DNA of 64,000 nt. Origin: Coccinella septempunctata (Eukaryota > Arthropoda > Insecta > Coleoptera > Coccinellidae). Under the pieces are notes generated by a model. It saw only the letters and a list, made by a program, of their open reading frames with translations. It was not told the DNA's origin and searched no databases. The stretch is from positions 10,954,501 through 11,018,500 of the forward strand of contig NC_058196.1 in assembly GCF_907165205.1 (NCBI RefSeq). Direction: 5' to 3'. The position numbers were made by a program, and so were the translations under genes. Shown here piece after piece: positions 33,000-44,089 of the stretch. Each line of letters opens with the position of its first letter. Within the stretch, counting starts at the first letter, position 1.

Positions 33000-35455
33000 T
33001 TGTTTCTTTCTTTTTCTTAACAAAATAAAAATCTTCAGTATGTCCCTTTCTATCACAGAAATTACATTCAAGACTGGAATTTTCAGTATTAGAATTAAAA
33101 CAACGTTTCTTTACAATAATCTAACTTTCTATGCCTAAATTTTTCACAGTTCCTACAATTCCCATGAAAGGTTTTGTCTGATTCTGTTTTCAGTAGCTGC
33201 TTCATTTTTCTAGTTTTCTACTATTATCTGAACTAATATGGAGCGTCGGAATCCTATGAAGAAGGCAATTTCAGCTGCTGCATTTCATTCTTAGGTTCTT
33301 GCATTAATAATCTATTCTTAACTTCTACATTAGTGATATCATGTGCTATCAAGCTCAACACTTTTTCCCACGGAAACTTTTCACAAAGTTTCCTGATCGA
33401 ATTCAACTTGGCATGAGCATACTCTACTAACGAACTTAAATTTGCACTACTTATCAACATGCTAGCTTTAAGCCTCGTGGCCGGAGTTCCTTTCTCAGGG
33501 AACGCTATCTCTAAATTCCTAGAAAATGTTGACCAATTTCTAACTATCGGTTTCCAATTTTGATAAATTTTTGGCTGCACGGCCTTTCAGGGCTTGCCCA
33601 CAACAGTATCAGACGTACCTGTTTACGAATTTAATTTGATCAACTTCCTCAATCCACTCCTTGGTTGAAAAGGATGTATCGTCGGGGACAAACTGGGCTA
33701 ACGATAATTATGCCAGGCCCGGATCTACGATTTTTTCTGACCGGGGCAAAAATTCATGATGGCGCCTGGCGCCCCCCCCCCTTCCAAGGTTCGTAGGAAA
33801 AATCTAATTGCATATTCGTCATCGCTTTCAACCCGAGTTATTTTTTTACACTTTGGGAAAAAAATCACTCTTATTTTTTTCCCATTGTTCCATCAAAAGA
33901 TATTTTTTCTCATTATTCCTTTAAAAGTTATTCTTTTCCCAAAATACTCCCAAAAATTGCATATTCGTAATCTACGACCTCGAATTAGTAAAGAAAATGA
34001 CTCGGGTTGCCATCGTTCGAAAAATAAAAAAGTTTTTGTTTACAAGAATGTCGTTTGCAACCCGCCCTCGTCTATCGTTTTTACCCGCGCTTCATGAACG
34101 AAATTATTCCGAACAGAAATTTATTTTTTTAGCTACATATGTCGACCCGGATCATTTTACATATCAATTCAAGGTCGAAGATCACGAATATGCAATTAGA
34201 TTTTTGGAGGATCAGTATTTTGAGAACTGAATCACTTTTAGTTCAAAATTTCGGAAATATTGGTCAACCTTGAGGAGCTGTAGCAGCTAGAAAAAAGGCA
34301 CTAGTCATATGCTGTTTTTTTTTTGGGATGAATTGGTTCTTTGCAAATACAAAAAACCACACTTCATTCATCTATCACGAACACATCAGATTTTATGAAT
34401 TTTTTCGCGAAGGTCCAAAATTTCCGATTTTCCATCGACCATAACTTGAAAAAAGATTTTTTTTAAATATCTGTTTGCATATTCGTGTTCTACGTCCTCG
34501 AATTAGTGTAGAGAATGAATTCGGTTTTGATCAGAGACCAAAAATGTTCTTCAAAAAATCGCCCACTCTGTATATATTTCATTTTGTGATAACATTTTGA
34601 AACATTCAATTTCGTGAAACTTTAGTATGAGACATTTTTTTGTACCTCTCTTACGGCCTGTTTCATAATCAAACCTAAAGTCGCTTTAATTTTAAAGCTT
34701 CCTTTAACCCTACTAAAAATGACACTAAAGGAAGCTTTAAGCTTAAAGTGACTTTAAATTTAAGGGGGCTCATATTATGGTGAAAAACTCGGTACATCTA
34801 TGGAAAATTTGAAAAAATTTCAATCTTACCGATTTCCACCAAAATTGGTGTTTTTACTAAGGCATAGATTACGAATATGCAAACAGAATTATGCTGAAAG
34901 GATTAGTTTTTAAGTTATGGTCTATAGAAAATCGGAAATTCTGGCCCTTAGTTCCAGATGAGAAGGCGATGAGTCGGCAGGCAAAGAAATTACTGCTGGC
35001 GATGCAGTGTGAACATATCAGATCTTTCAACCTATTTCACCCAAGTGTGGCGGTCATTCGTAGATGACTGAATAATATGCAGTTAATTGAATCCCTCATT
35101 GATTTTAGGCATAGTGATGATTTATCATTTTTCCATTTTACACTTTCCATTTTAGAACAAGGAAATTGATTTTTTCCGAGAAAATTAAAAGTAAAAAAAT
35201 TTTAACCTCTGGTTGATTTTGGCGCCCCCTTGAGCTGGCGCCCGGGGCAAGCGCCCCGCTTGCCCCCCCCTAGATCCGGGCCTGAATTATGCGGTCACCA
35301 CGTGGTCGGTGTCGTTCCTTAAACTAAACATGTTGGCTAGCAACTCCATCATCTTCATTTGAAGTTGGGCCTGGTTCTCCATTATCCGCATTACCGAAAT
35401 GGCTTCACTTTCTTCGGGAGCTTTGTTGAGATTTTGCTGGTCCATTTCGGCTTAT
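33000..35455 (-). pseudogene. gypsy Gag, interrupted by a hAT-type element
   Basis: On the minus strand Gag starts at 35455 with MDQQNLNKAPEESEAISVMR and a helical MMELLANMF segment. It is broken by the insert 33714-35284 and resumes as NWSTFSRNLEIAFPEKGTPA and YAHAKLNSIRKLCEKFPWEK (33254-33580), the capsid C-terminal region. Two nucleocapsid knuckles follow in other phases: CRNCEKFRHRKLDYC and CNFCDRKGHTEDFYF; the second lacks its final Cys. Frameshifts occur near 33250 and 33100. The protein is not functional. Confidence 0.75.
33714..35284. mobile_element. hAT-type non-autonomous element, 8-bp target duplication
   Basis: Terminal inverted repeats CAGGCCCGGATCTA (33714) and TAGATCCGGGCCTG (ending 35284) are flanked by a perfect 8-bp duplication AATTATGC (33706-33713 and 35285-35292). 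CAG-starting ends and 8-bp duplications are typical of hAT. GC-rich GGCGCC-containing subterminal blocks lie inside both ends. The 1571-bp body holds two copies of GCATATTCGT plus a CCTCGAATTAG segment (33958, 34477) and a small inverted repeat at about 34670-34765. No transposase is encoded. Confidence 0.9.
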
Positions 35456-35533
35456 TCTTGTAGATTCTCACAAAACACAAACGATTTTCACTCACAAAAT
35501 AGGATCCTCAATTTATTTTCTCGAAAGAAGAAA

Positions 35534-36168
35534 TATACCGACTAACGAAAATAATTGAATCTAGAATAATAATTGATAGGAATTCCTTAAACTTAAACAT
35601 ATACCTTCTTCAAGGAGTCAAAAGAATTTGAGAATTCGATTTTGCAGGTTGAAGGGACATTTCATAATTATATATGTTAGAATTAATAAAACACGTGGTT
35701 GATACTTTTTATTCACAAAGTAAGATGGCGGTCGGTTATCTAGCACGTGGAGGTGCTCTAACACAGGGTCAGGTACAAAGCGTATCGGTCAAATTAACAT
35801 TTGCTAACATATATAATTCAGTATCTGAAGACTCCTTTCATCACCGATATATAGATTATATCAAGCGAAAATTTCTTATTTGCACAATGGATACTCTGTT
35901 TATATCTAGGAAACTTCTGTGCACAGAATATTGTTTCGCAAGTTTCGATATTGTAACTGCATAATGACTGCTGCACACAAAGTGCAGCGTATCGCCCGAC
36001 AAGATAGTTCAAGTAATAGTCTGTTCGGCCTGTGCAAAAGAGAGAGCAGGTAACATTGGAGCACAGAGTTCACAGAGCATAGGTTCTATACTCTTATTCT
36101 TCCTTCGACATTCGTCGTCGGACATTATCAGTATATTTTAAGGGGGGTCAAATTAACATTTGCTAACA
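35534..36168 (-). repeat. gypsy LTR, right (5') copy, with 207-bp templated insert
   Basis: Matches the left LTR but is split after AGCGTATCG. The insert is listed separately. It ends CTAACA at 36168, followed by TATATATAATTC. Confidence 0.75.
35788..35994. repeat. duplicated LTR-end-plus-flank segment inserted in the LTR
   Basis: A 207-bp segment consisting of the last roughly 20 bp of the LTR and 180 bp of the flanking DNA (same as about 36147-36349) is inserted inside the LTR. It is bordered by a 9-bp repeat AGCGTATCG (35779-35787 and 35986-35994). Confidence 0.85.
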
Positions 36169-36329
36169 TATATATAATTCAGTATCTGAAGACTCCTTTC
36201 ATCACCGATATATAGATTATATCAAGCGAAAATTTCTTATTTGCACAATGGATATTCTGTTTATATCTAGGAAACTTCTGTACACAGAATATTGTTTCGC
36301 AAGTTTCGATATTGTAACTGCATAATGAC

Positions 36330-37767
36330 TGCTGCACACAAAGTGCAGCTTGCCGTACAGTTCTTGCACATCTACTGCTACATTTAAAGTGCAGCTTGCT
36401 GTACAGTTTGAGCACAGTGACTACTGCATATAAAATACGGCTTGCTGTACAGTTTTTGCACAGTGACTTCTGCATATTATAAACTACAGCTTGCTATACA
36501 GCTTCTGCACAGTGACTACTGCATTCAAAGTGCAGCTTACTGTACAGTTTTTGCACAGTGACTACTCCCAGCGAGCACTAAAACATCTCAGAGATGTTAA
36601 AAGTAAGAGATTTCGAGACATTGAACATCCACTGCGATGTTCTGTTTATACATGAATAGAACTTTTATAGAACAGCCAATGTCCGCCGCAGGCGGCTATT
36701 ATATGGATGTCCCTGGGATGTCACAGAAAGAACTACTCAAAAGTTTTTTGATAGCCTTTTCATGTACACAATAGAACATTTCTAAAGCGCTTTGCGCACA
36801 CGAAATCGCTGTTTGTAAGACTTTATATGAAATTCTTGTGAGAGGCCTTTTTTCTTTCATTTAAATGTTTGAGGATACCACATTCAATTTTAAATGAACT
36901 ACAAAGTTTTTAAATGAAATACAGAATACCCAGCGAGCACGAACATCCCTAGGATGTTTTGGGATGTTTCGAAAATGTTGGCATGAGGATGTTTCTTTGA
37001 AACGTAATATGCACTTCCCAAAGAGGTCTCCAAAGGCTATTGGAAATCTTTATTTGTTCTGATCTGTGCCATCTGTGGCATTTCTTCGTCTACCTAGTCT
37101 ACAAATCACCAATCAACTTTCAACTCCGAACAGTCCACAGTCCAAACTACGAAGAAAGTGGAAATGGCGGCAAAATGAAATAGGTGAATTGTATATTGTT
37201 TATTTGGAATAAACCTCCCAAGGCGACGCCAAGAGAAGATATCCACACGTTTACATTATTTTCAGCACGTCAGTACCTCTCAGTAGGTAGACGAAGAAAT
37301 GCCACAGATGGCACAGATCAGAACAAATAGAGATTTCCAATAGCCTTTGGAGACCTCTTTGGGAAGTGCATATAACGTTTCAAAGAAACATCCTCATGCC
37401 AACATTTTCGAAACATCCCAAAACATCCCAGGGATGTTTGTGCTCGCTGGGCTGCATTCGAAGTGCAGCATACTGTACAGTTTTTGCATAGTGACTACCG
37501 CATTTAAAGTACAGCTTGCTGTATAGTTTTAGCAAGTAACTGGTGCATTTGAAGTGCAGCTTGCTGTACAGTAATTGCAATACCATCGCTGTTTTTGAAG
37601 TGCAGCTGTGACTGTATGTCAAATGCATTTTGTACTGTACAGTAACTGAACAGTCCAGCGGACATATACGGTCCTTTTTGGCGCAGTTACTGCATTACAA
37701 TCACTGCAGTCAAGCGAGGCAACGATTCACAGTTTTTGTTCAGTGACTGAATTTCAGTGTTTGCTGG
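36330..37767 (+). mobile_element. 46-bp-array DNA element, broken by a foldback element
   Basis: Units of about 46 bp with CTGTACAGTTTTTGCACAGTG recur at 36353, 36399, 36445, 36494 and 36540. The array then resumes at 37452 after a nested insert. The right end (CAGTGTTTGCTGG at 37755-37767) matches the right end of the element at 54294-55421. The left end is not clear, because homology to that element fades into the LTR flank. Confidence 0.8.
36567..37451. mobile_element. foldback element with CCCAGCGAGCAC ends
   Basis: The ends CCCAGCGAGCAC (36567) and GTGCTCGCTGGG (ending 37451) are flanked by a 2-bp duplication CT, and removing the insert restores the array. A second CCCAGCGAGCAC start at 36929 and the same right end enclose a 523-bp unit with 167-bp inverted arms (36929-37095 and about 37284-37451) around a 190-bp spacer. 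So either one foldback element is nested in the end of another, or the left part is a rearranged relative. No coding capacity. Confidence 0.85.
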
Positions 37768-37782
37768 AGATGGATCAATATA

Positions 37783-38372
37783 CAGGGTTTGGATAAAGTT
37801 TGGCACCAAATTAATATCTTTAAAACAAAACGGGCGATATTTTTCAAATTTGGCAGCTTAGTGTAATGGACCACAATGCATCTGATGAGCATATTTTCCT
37901 TCAATGAGATACTTCCGGTTTAACCGGAAATGACAAAACTTTTTTTATTTAAATGGGACAGCCTGTATGTTTCTGAAGATTCTGAAAGTGCACCTTGTTT
38001 TGGATCTGTCCATATCGGGTTCCATGTAAAAATTATCTGTAAAAAGAAGAAATTCAGTCTTTTTGTACATTTGAGAAAAAATCCATTCAAATAAATAAAT
38101 CGTTGTTATTTGTATCAATAGTGAGAAATGAAACGAAATACTTTGTATTAGATAACTGTTTCTGCTTTTCATGACGTATTCTTTATGAAAATCTATAAAA
38201 AGAAGAAATACAGGGCTTTTACTAGTAGAAAAAATTTATTGAAAATAATTTAAAAAAAAATCATTTTAAATGTTCGAAGTGCTTGCCATTCACCTCCTGA
38301 CAATATGCCAGTCATTACCGTCCGTTCCGTTTTAAATATATTAATTTGGTGCCAAACTTTATCCCAACCCTG
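37783..38372. mobile_element. TA-target MITE (CAGGGTTTGG ends)
   Basis: Inverted ends of about 40 bp start CAGGGTTTGGATAAAGTTTG and finish with the near complement ending CCAACCCTG. TA stands at both flanks (37781-37782 and 38373-38374), as for Tc1/mariner-type elements. The 590-bp interior holds two AAAAGAAGAAAT-containing direct repeats and no transposase. Confidence 0.85.
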
Positions 38373-38410
38373 TATGTATCCCATACACAATCTTACACTC
38401 ACAGAGAATA

Positions 38411-38659
38411 ATGCAATGTACATGTGTATCAAATTATTTAACTTTTTTACAACACAACTTTATAGACATCCTCCTCATAAGTGAGTCACATTTCACTGAT
38501 AGGTCATACTTCAACATACCAAATTACATCACCTACTCTACCAACCACCCAGACAACACAGCACACGGCGGAACAGCAATTCTAATTAAAAACACAATAA
38601 GCCACTATGTAATGCCAGAAACAAAGTTGATCACCTTCAAGCTACTTCGGTCAAAGTAA
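38411..38659 (+). pseudogene. Jockey LINE endonuclease, N-terminal part
   Basis: Contains NFIDILLISESHFTDRSYF, then GGTAILIKNTISHYV, the first endonuclease motifs (the Glu of the SE-like motif is catalytic). A stop at 38657 separates it from the rest in a neighbouring phase. Confidence 0.8.
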
Positions 38660-38661
38660 GA

Positions 38662-40662
38662 ATGTTCTCCTATGAATTGACAATATCAGTTGTCTATTGT
38701 CCCCCTAAACACAATCTGAAAATTAACCACTATAGAGATTTCTTTACCACATTAGGCACAAAATTCTTTGTCGGAGGAGATTTTAACAGTAAGAATACTC
38801 TCTGGGGCTCACGATTAACCACCACCAAGGGACGAGAGCTGGCCAAATTGTTGCATGAAAAAAATTACTCCTTCTTGTCTACTGGAAGTCCTACATACTG
38901 GCCCAGTGATCCGAATAAAACACCTGATCTACTAGATTTTTTTATAACAAATGGAATAGATTCATCATATATGGATGTATGTTCAAGCTATGACCTATCA
39001 TCAGATCATACTCCAGTAATAGCGTCACTGAGCACCTTGATAATCAATAAAAAGTCTCCACCAAAACTACATAATCGAAAAACCAACTGGGTTGAATACC
39101 GCAAATTAATTCATGAACGGGTCTCTCTTTCCTTGAGACTGAAGGAAAAAAAAGAAATCGAAGAAGCACTTGATTCATTTACAACTATACTCAAGGATGC
39201 AGCCATCCAAAGTACTCCAAGAAGTTGCAATGACAACAAACCAGAACCAATACCATTAGAAATTAAAAAGCTCATTGCTGAAAAACGCAAAATAAGATCT
39301 AGATGGCAAAAGACACATGCTCCTGCAGACAAAACAGCATTCAATAATATAAGCAATAAACTTAAAAATAGGCTAAGAGAATTGAAGGAAGAATCATTCA
39401 ATATATATATCACCGGATTGAACCGATACGACAACTCAATATGGAGACCTATAAAATCCAAGGTAAAGCCAACAGAACAAAATGTCCCAGTGAAAAACTC
39501 AACTGAAACCAATGCTAGATGGGCTAGAAGCGAAAAAGAAAAGGCGAAATTGTTTGCACATTACCTGACAGAGGTATTCAAACCAAATGACCAGGACATT
39601 GCTGAAATTGTTGAGGAAAATATTTCTAACATCCCTACAGAAACTCAAAATATAAAGTTCTTAACACCTAAAGAAGTATACAAAGAAATCACTCATCTGA
39701 ACCTTAAAAAGGCACCAGGTATTGATGGAATAACTGCAAAGATGATCAAAGAACTGCCTAGAAAAGGGATTGTCATGGTAACCTACATCTTTAATGCTAT
39801 ATTGAGACTCGGGCACTGGCCTAGATCACTGAAAACAGCAGAAGTACACATGATACTGAAACCGGGAAAGAATCCACACGAAGTAACATCATATCGACCC
39901 ATAAGCCTTCTGCCAATAATCTCGAAAATATTGGAAAGATTATTACTTCAGAAAATAAACGCCGAAATTCCCATAGATCATTGGATTCCTTCACATCAAT
40001 TCGGATTCAGACATGGTCACTCAACTGTCCAACAAACGCATCGAATAACGCAAACCATAAACCAAGCGTTTGAAAAGAAGCTATACTGTACTTCAGTCTT
40101 TCTGGATGTGAGTCAAGCGTTCGATAAAGTATGGCATTCAGGACTCCTATTCAAGATAAGAAATATTCTTCCTCTAAAATTCTTCAATATACTGAATTCA
40201 TACCTTACAAACAGACAGTTTAGAACTAGAGTTGGGCATGAAGTATCAGATTATTGTCCCATTCAAGCTGGAGTCCCACAAGGAAGCGTGCTGGGCCCGT
40301 TCCTTTACCTTCTTTATACCTCGGATCTACCAATAACAGCTCACACTACAACAGGAACATTTGCTGATGACACAACAATAATGGCAGCACATGAAGACCC
40401 AGCAACAGCGACTAAACTAGTACAAGAACACCTAGACAAATTACAAATCTGGATGAAAAAGTGGAAAATAAAAATAAATGAAACCAAATCACAACAAGTA
40501 GACTTTACACTGAGAAAGCAACATTGTCCTCCAATCAAATTGAACAACATAATAATTCCACAAACTACATCAGCAAAATACCTAGGCTTTCATCTAGACA
40601 CTAGACTAACCTGGAGGGAACATATTATCAAAAATCCAACCAGACTTTACATGAAGACCTAA
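38662..40662 (+). pseudogene. Jockey LINE endonuclease and RT
   Basis: This 666-codon open frame holds the rest of the endonuclease: VYCPPKHNLKINHYRDFF, FVGGDFNSKNTLWGS, TPDLLDFFI and LSSDHTPVIASL. After a basic linker comes a complete-looking RT: LKKAPGIDGITAKMIKEL, YRPISLLPIISKILERLLL, SVFLDVSQAFDKVWH, AGVPQGSVLGPFLYLLY and GTFADDTTIMA (catalytic pair), then the thumb SAKYLGFHLDTRLTW. It ends unnaturally at KNPTRLYMKT because a deletion brings in the C-terminal end out of phase. RT motifs type it to Jockey. Confidence 0.9.
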
Positions 40663-40941
40663 ATATACCATACGTTGAAGAAGTCATCAAGCATAGAAGC
40701 AAACATCACCACGCAAGAATGGAAAACCACTCAAATATTTTACTCCAACCCTTACTGGCAAACACCTTATCAAGAAGATTGAAGAGACATTGGCCAGCTG
40801 ATTTAATGGAATAATGAGATTCTCTCACTGGAGATAATCTCCCCGCTCTATTCAAGTCACTTGACTACTTGTTAACACATTAACTTATAGAATACTATTC
40901 TGATTGTTAATAATTATTGAGATTAATAAAAAAAAAAAAAA

Positions 40942-41808
40942 TTATTTAATGCTCTTTCAAAACAATTTTGTTATATAAGCAATGATAAGGTTTTTATTGA
41001 AGAGTTGTGTTCATTTATCCTGAAATGTGAACCATATAATGTGCAGGAATATCTTGACTGCTGCAAATGTAATGGTAGCTATGGTTCAATTGATTTTTTG
41101 ACATTTTTTCTATGTATTTTCATGTGTGTATACTATGAAATGAATAACTCTATCTATCTACCTATCGTCAGTTTTCCTGTAAAAATGGACAAATAATCAA
41201 TATATTTGCATATGTTCTTATTGATTTCAATTTATTAACGAATTAATAATGGAAGCACAAGTTGAATTGAAAAGCTATCTCGATTCAGAAAAATTTTATT
41301 GAGAAATAAAAATATTAATTGAAAAAAATATATTGATGAAAGATGAACACCTTGAGAAAAAAAATTAAAAGTATTATTACAAAAAAAACATAAATCTTCA
41401 TAAATAATGAAATAGAAAAATAGAGAAAGAGAAATTCATACAAATATTTGTAGAAATGCATTATTTTCTCTGTATCTTAATTCAGAAACATATTATTGAA
41501 AAATGAAAATTTTAATTGAAAATAAACATATTGATAAAAAATAAACATCTCGAGAAAAAAATTAACAATAATTTAACAGAAAAAAATATCTTTTCAAAAA
41601 TAATAGAAAGAAAAATAGAGATACATAATTCATAAAAGTATTTGTTGAAATGCATTATTTTTTTGTATATCTTCTGGCTCGCTCCCCTCCTCTGTCACTT
41701 GCCGAACGCAGCCAACTTTTCATTACATTTTCCACTTAATCAAGAGTTGGTGATTGGAGAAGTGGATTCTTTCTTACAGACACTGCAAATAAAATATTAT
41801 GAATATTC

Positions 41809-41845
<37 letters not shown>

Positions 41846-42347
41846 CTTTCATTCAATCCTAATAAAGTCATTATAAAACTGGAGAAAAGGAACGAAAGAA
41901 TATTCTACTTCAATTGCATTTAATTGAAATTTCAGAAACTAAAAGACCTTGCTTTATTCTGAGAATTGGCTAGAGAGTAAAAACCAATTTAGAAATTTTT
42001 TATTATTATACTGCATATACTATAATATAAAACATACCATGAATTAATTCGATAACATTTTTCATGTCTTTAAAGCCATTTTTTGTTATTCCTGGCCGTC
42101 CAATTGGTAATAACTGCCAATTTTTTCGTCATCAGCCTATTCAAAATTCTCCTCGTAGTATCTGAGGTATCTTTGCCATCAACACTTTGAAATTTCTTGC
42201 GCTATAAAAAATATTGTAAAAATCGAATATATTAAATAAAAATTAAAATTACCGTTTCAGTGAATAAGGAGTCCTCATTTGAACTCTCATTCAATTTTAT
42301 GAGCTCATCAAAACTTTTTATTTAATCGAACTCCTTTAGCATTGATG
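40942..42347. other. AT-rich non-coding stretch with a tandem duplication and a TA microsatellite
   Basis: No gene seen. A segment of about 193 bp occurs twice in tandem in diverged form (about 41284-41470 and 41478-41665; landmark AAATGCATTATTTT at 41453 and 41646). A (TA)n run occupies 41813-41840. The remainder is ordinary AT-rich DNA. Confidence 0.6.
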
Positions 42348-42664
42348 GTGTAAGGGGGAAGGATGCGTTTTATAGCCTCTCCTCTCAAATGCCAACCTCA
42401 CCTACTCGCGGTGCACCCTGTTCTTACGAACGAGGCTCTGGCGACCGAACATGAGCGGTATAACTCTGTTTCCCACAATTACGTAGCCTAAACATTGGCA
42501 TGAGCAGGAAATGGCTCTCTGCGTTGCTCAAGTTACGTCTCAGACCTTGTCGTCTCAGGATACCTGTGCCACAAGATAATCTAGTCGTAGCCGCAACCAA
42601 AGTTGCACAGACAGCGTTACCAGTGCAGCTTTTGAACACCTTCTAACGCAGCTCCTACAAAAAG

Positions 42665-44089
42665 ATGGATCAGTCGAACAGGACAAAATTCGTATCCGGA
42701 GGTAAAATACCCTCCCATTCGGATCTCCGGGGGAGGGTGCCTGAGCGAGTGAATCATCGAACAAACACCAATGAAAAGCACATAGCTTTTGCAGCATGGA
42801 ACGTCAGAACCTTGCTAGACAACCCCAAGGCCGACCGACCAGAGAGGCGTACTGCCCTAATCGATAAGGAACTGCAACGAACATCCATTGCAATAGTTGC
42901 TTTAAGCGAAACACGCTTTTCGGACGAAGGTAGCTTGGTAGAACAAGCGTATACTTTTTTTTGGAAAGGCTTGCCGGAAGGCGAAATCAGACAACATGGC
43001 GTAGGCTTTGCCATTAGAAACGACTTGGCCGCCAAACTTACCGAAAATCCAGTTGGTATCTCAGAACGTTTAATGACCCTACGTTTTCCTGCAGCGAACA
43101 ACACGTTTGTGAACATCATTGCAGTATACGCACCCACTTTGAACTCCTCTGACAACTTGAAGGACACTTTTTACGAAACACTCGTTGCTACATTAAGAAA
43201 AATCCCAAAACGGGAACGAATTATTCTCCTTGGAGACTTCAACGCTAGAGTGGGCAGAGGTCAAGACTCAGAACTATGGCCGGGAATAATAGGGAAACAC
43301 GGCACAAACAGCATTAATTCGAATGGAGAACGTCTGCTGGCTCTTTGTGCAGAACACAATCTGTGCATAACGAACACCTATTTTATTACGAGACCCAATT
43401 CAAGGGGAACCTGGCGCCACCCGCGCTCAGGGCATTGGCATACCCTCGACTATGTGATCGTGAGAAGGAAAGATCTGAAAGAGGTGTTGGTCACTAAACC
43501 CAGAGCAGATCTGGAGTGCTGGACTGATCATAGGCTGGTAATCTCGAGAATGAAAATCTCAATGCGCCCAAAATACCAACGCAAGCCGAAGTATCTAAGA
43601 GAGCGCCTTCAAATATCCAAACTACAAAACCCTTCTACAAAGGACAGATTCACAGCTGCCGTCAAAGATAGCCTAACACCACCGGATTATAACGACGACA
43701 TTGAGACTCATTGGCTCCGTTTCAAGTCATCCCTTACAAATACAGCGAAAGAAATACTGGGCACAGAACGCTCCCGAAAATCCCCAGACTGGTTTGCCGA
43801 CAGTGAAACTCATATCGCACCCCTTTTGGACGCAAAACACAAAGCGATGAAAACCGCAATTAACAAGCCTGGCGATGTTGCAGCCCAAATAAGTTTCATA
43901 AACATAAAACGCGAGGTCCGTCAAGAAATAAGAAAAATCAAGGACAGCTGGTGGAAAGAAAAAGCTAGGGAAATACAAGCTTACGCCGATAACCATGACT
44001 ACAGGCGTTTTTTCGAAGCTATTAAAACTGTTTACGGTCCAAGCAGAAAAGCTAGCTTTCCTATAAGAGATGCTCATGGATCTAACTGA
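42665..44089 (+). pseudogene. LINE endonuclease and linker
   Basis: Starts with MDQSNRTKFVSGGK. The endonuclease motifs are FAAWNVRTLLDN, IAIVALSETRFSDEG (catalytic Glu), GLPEGEIRQHGVGFAIRND, RIILLGDFNARVGRG, HTLDYVIVRRKD and CWTDHRLVISRM (catalytic Asp-His), all present and in order. A basic linker (RSRKSPDW, REVRQEIRKIKDSWWKEKAR) leads to the RT start. Compared with the copy at 22604 a 5-bp loss at about 44079 shifts the frame, and the protein ends ASFPIRDAHGSN. Confidence 0.92.

Larger units (their letters stand above)
31166..36168 (-). mobile_element. internally deleted Ty3/gypsy element, minus strand
   Basis: Two direct repeats, 31166-31593 (428 bp) and 35534-36168 (with a 207-bp insert), act as LTRs. 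Between them the minus strand runs from a gag start (ATG at 35455) through capsid and zinc knuckles (about 33000-33580), then directly to an integrase C-terminus (about 32490-32640) and a tandem repeat. Protease, RT and RNase H are missing. A hAT-type element interrupts gag. LTR end TGTTAG...CTAACA features are clear on one side; the other end, near TATACCGACTAACG, is less certain, and I could not identify the primer site. Confidence 0.75.
38380..40941 (+). mobile_element. Jockey-clade LINE, internally deleted, with poly(A) tail
   Basis: Endonuclease sequence begins near 38411 and RT ends near 40620. After an internal deletion the C-terminal end of the protein (HEDLNIPYVEEVIKH, then LSRRLKRHWPADL) follows to about 40815. 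An A-run at 40929-40941 marks the 3' end. There is no ORF1, so it is 5' truncated. Confidence 0.88.

Noticed and set aside
34660..34770. Small inverted repeat with CTTTAAG motifs inside the hAT-type element, considered as a separate MITE
   Set aside because: No clear ends or target duplication; kept as internal structure of the larger element.
41805..41845. (TA)n run considered as an origin or promoter signal
   Set aside because: An ordinary microsatellite in AT-rich DNA.
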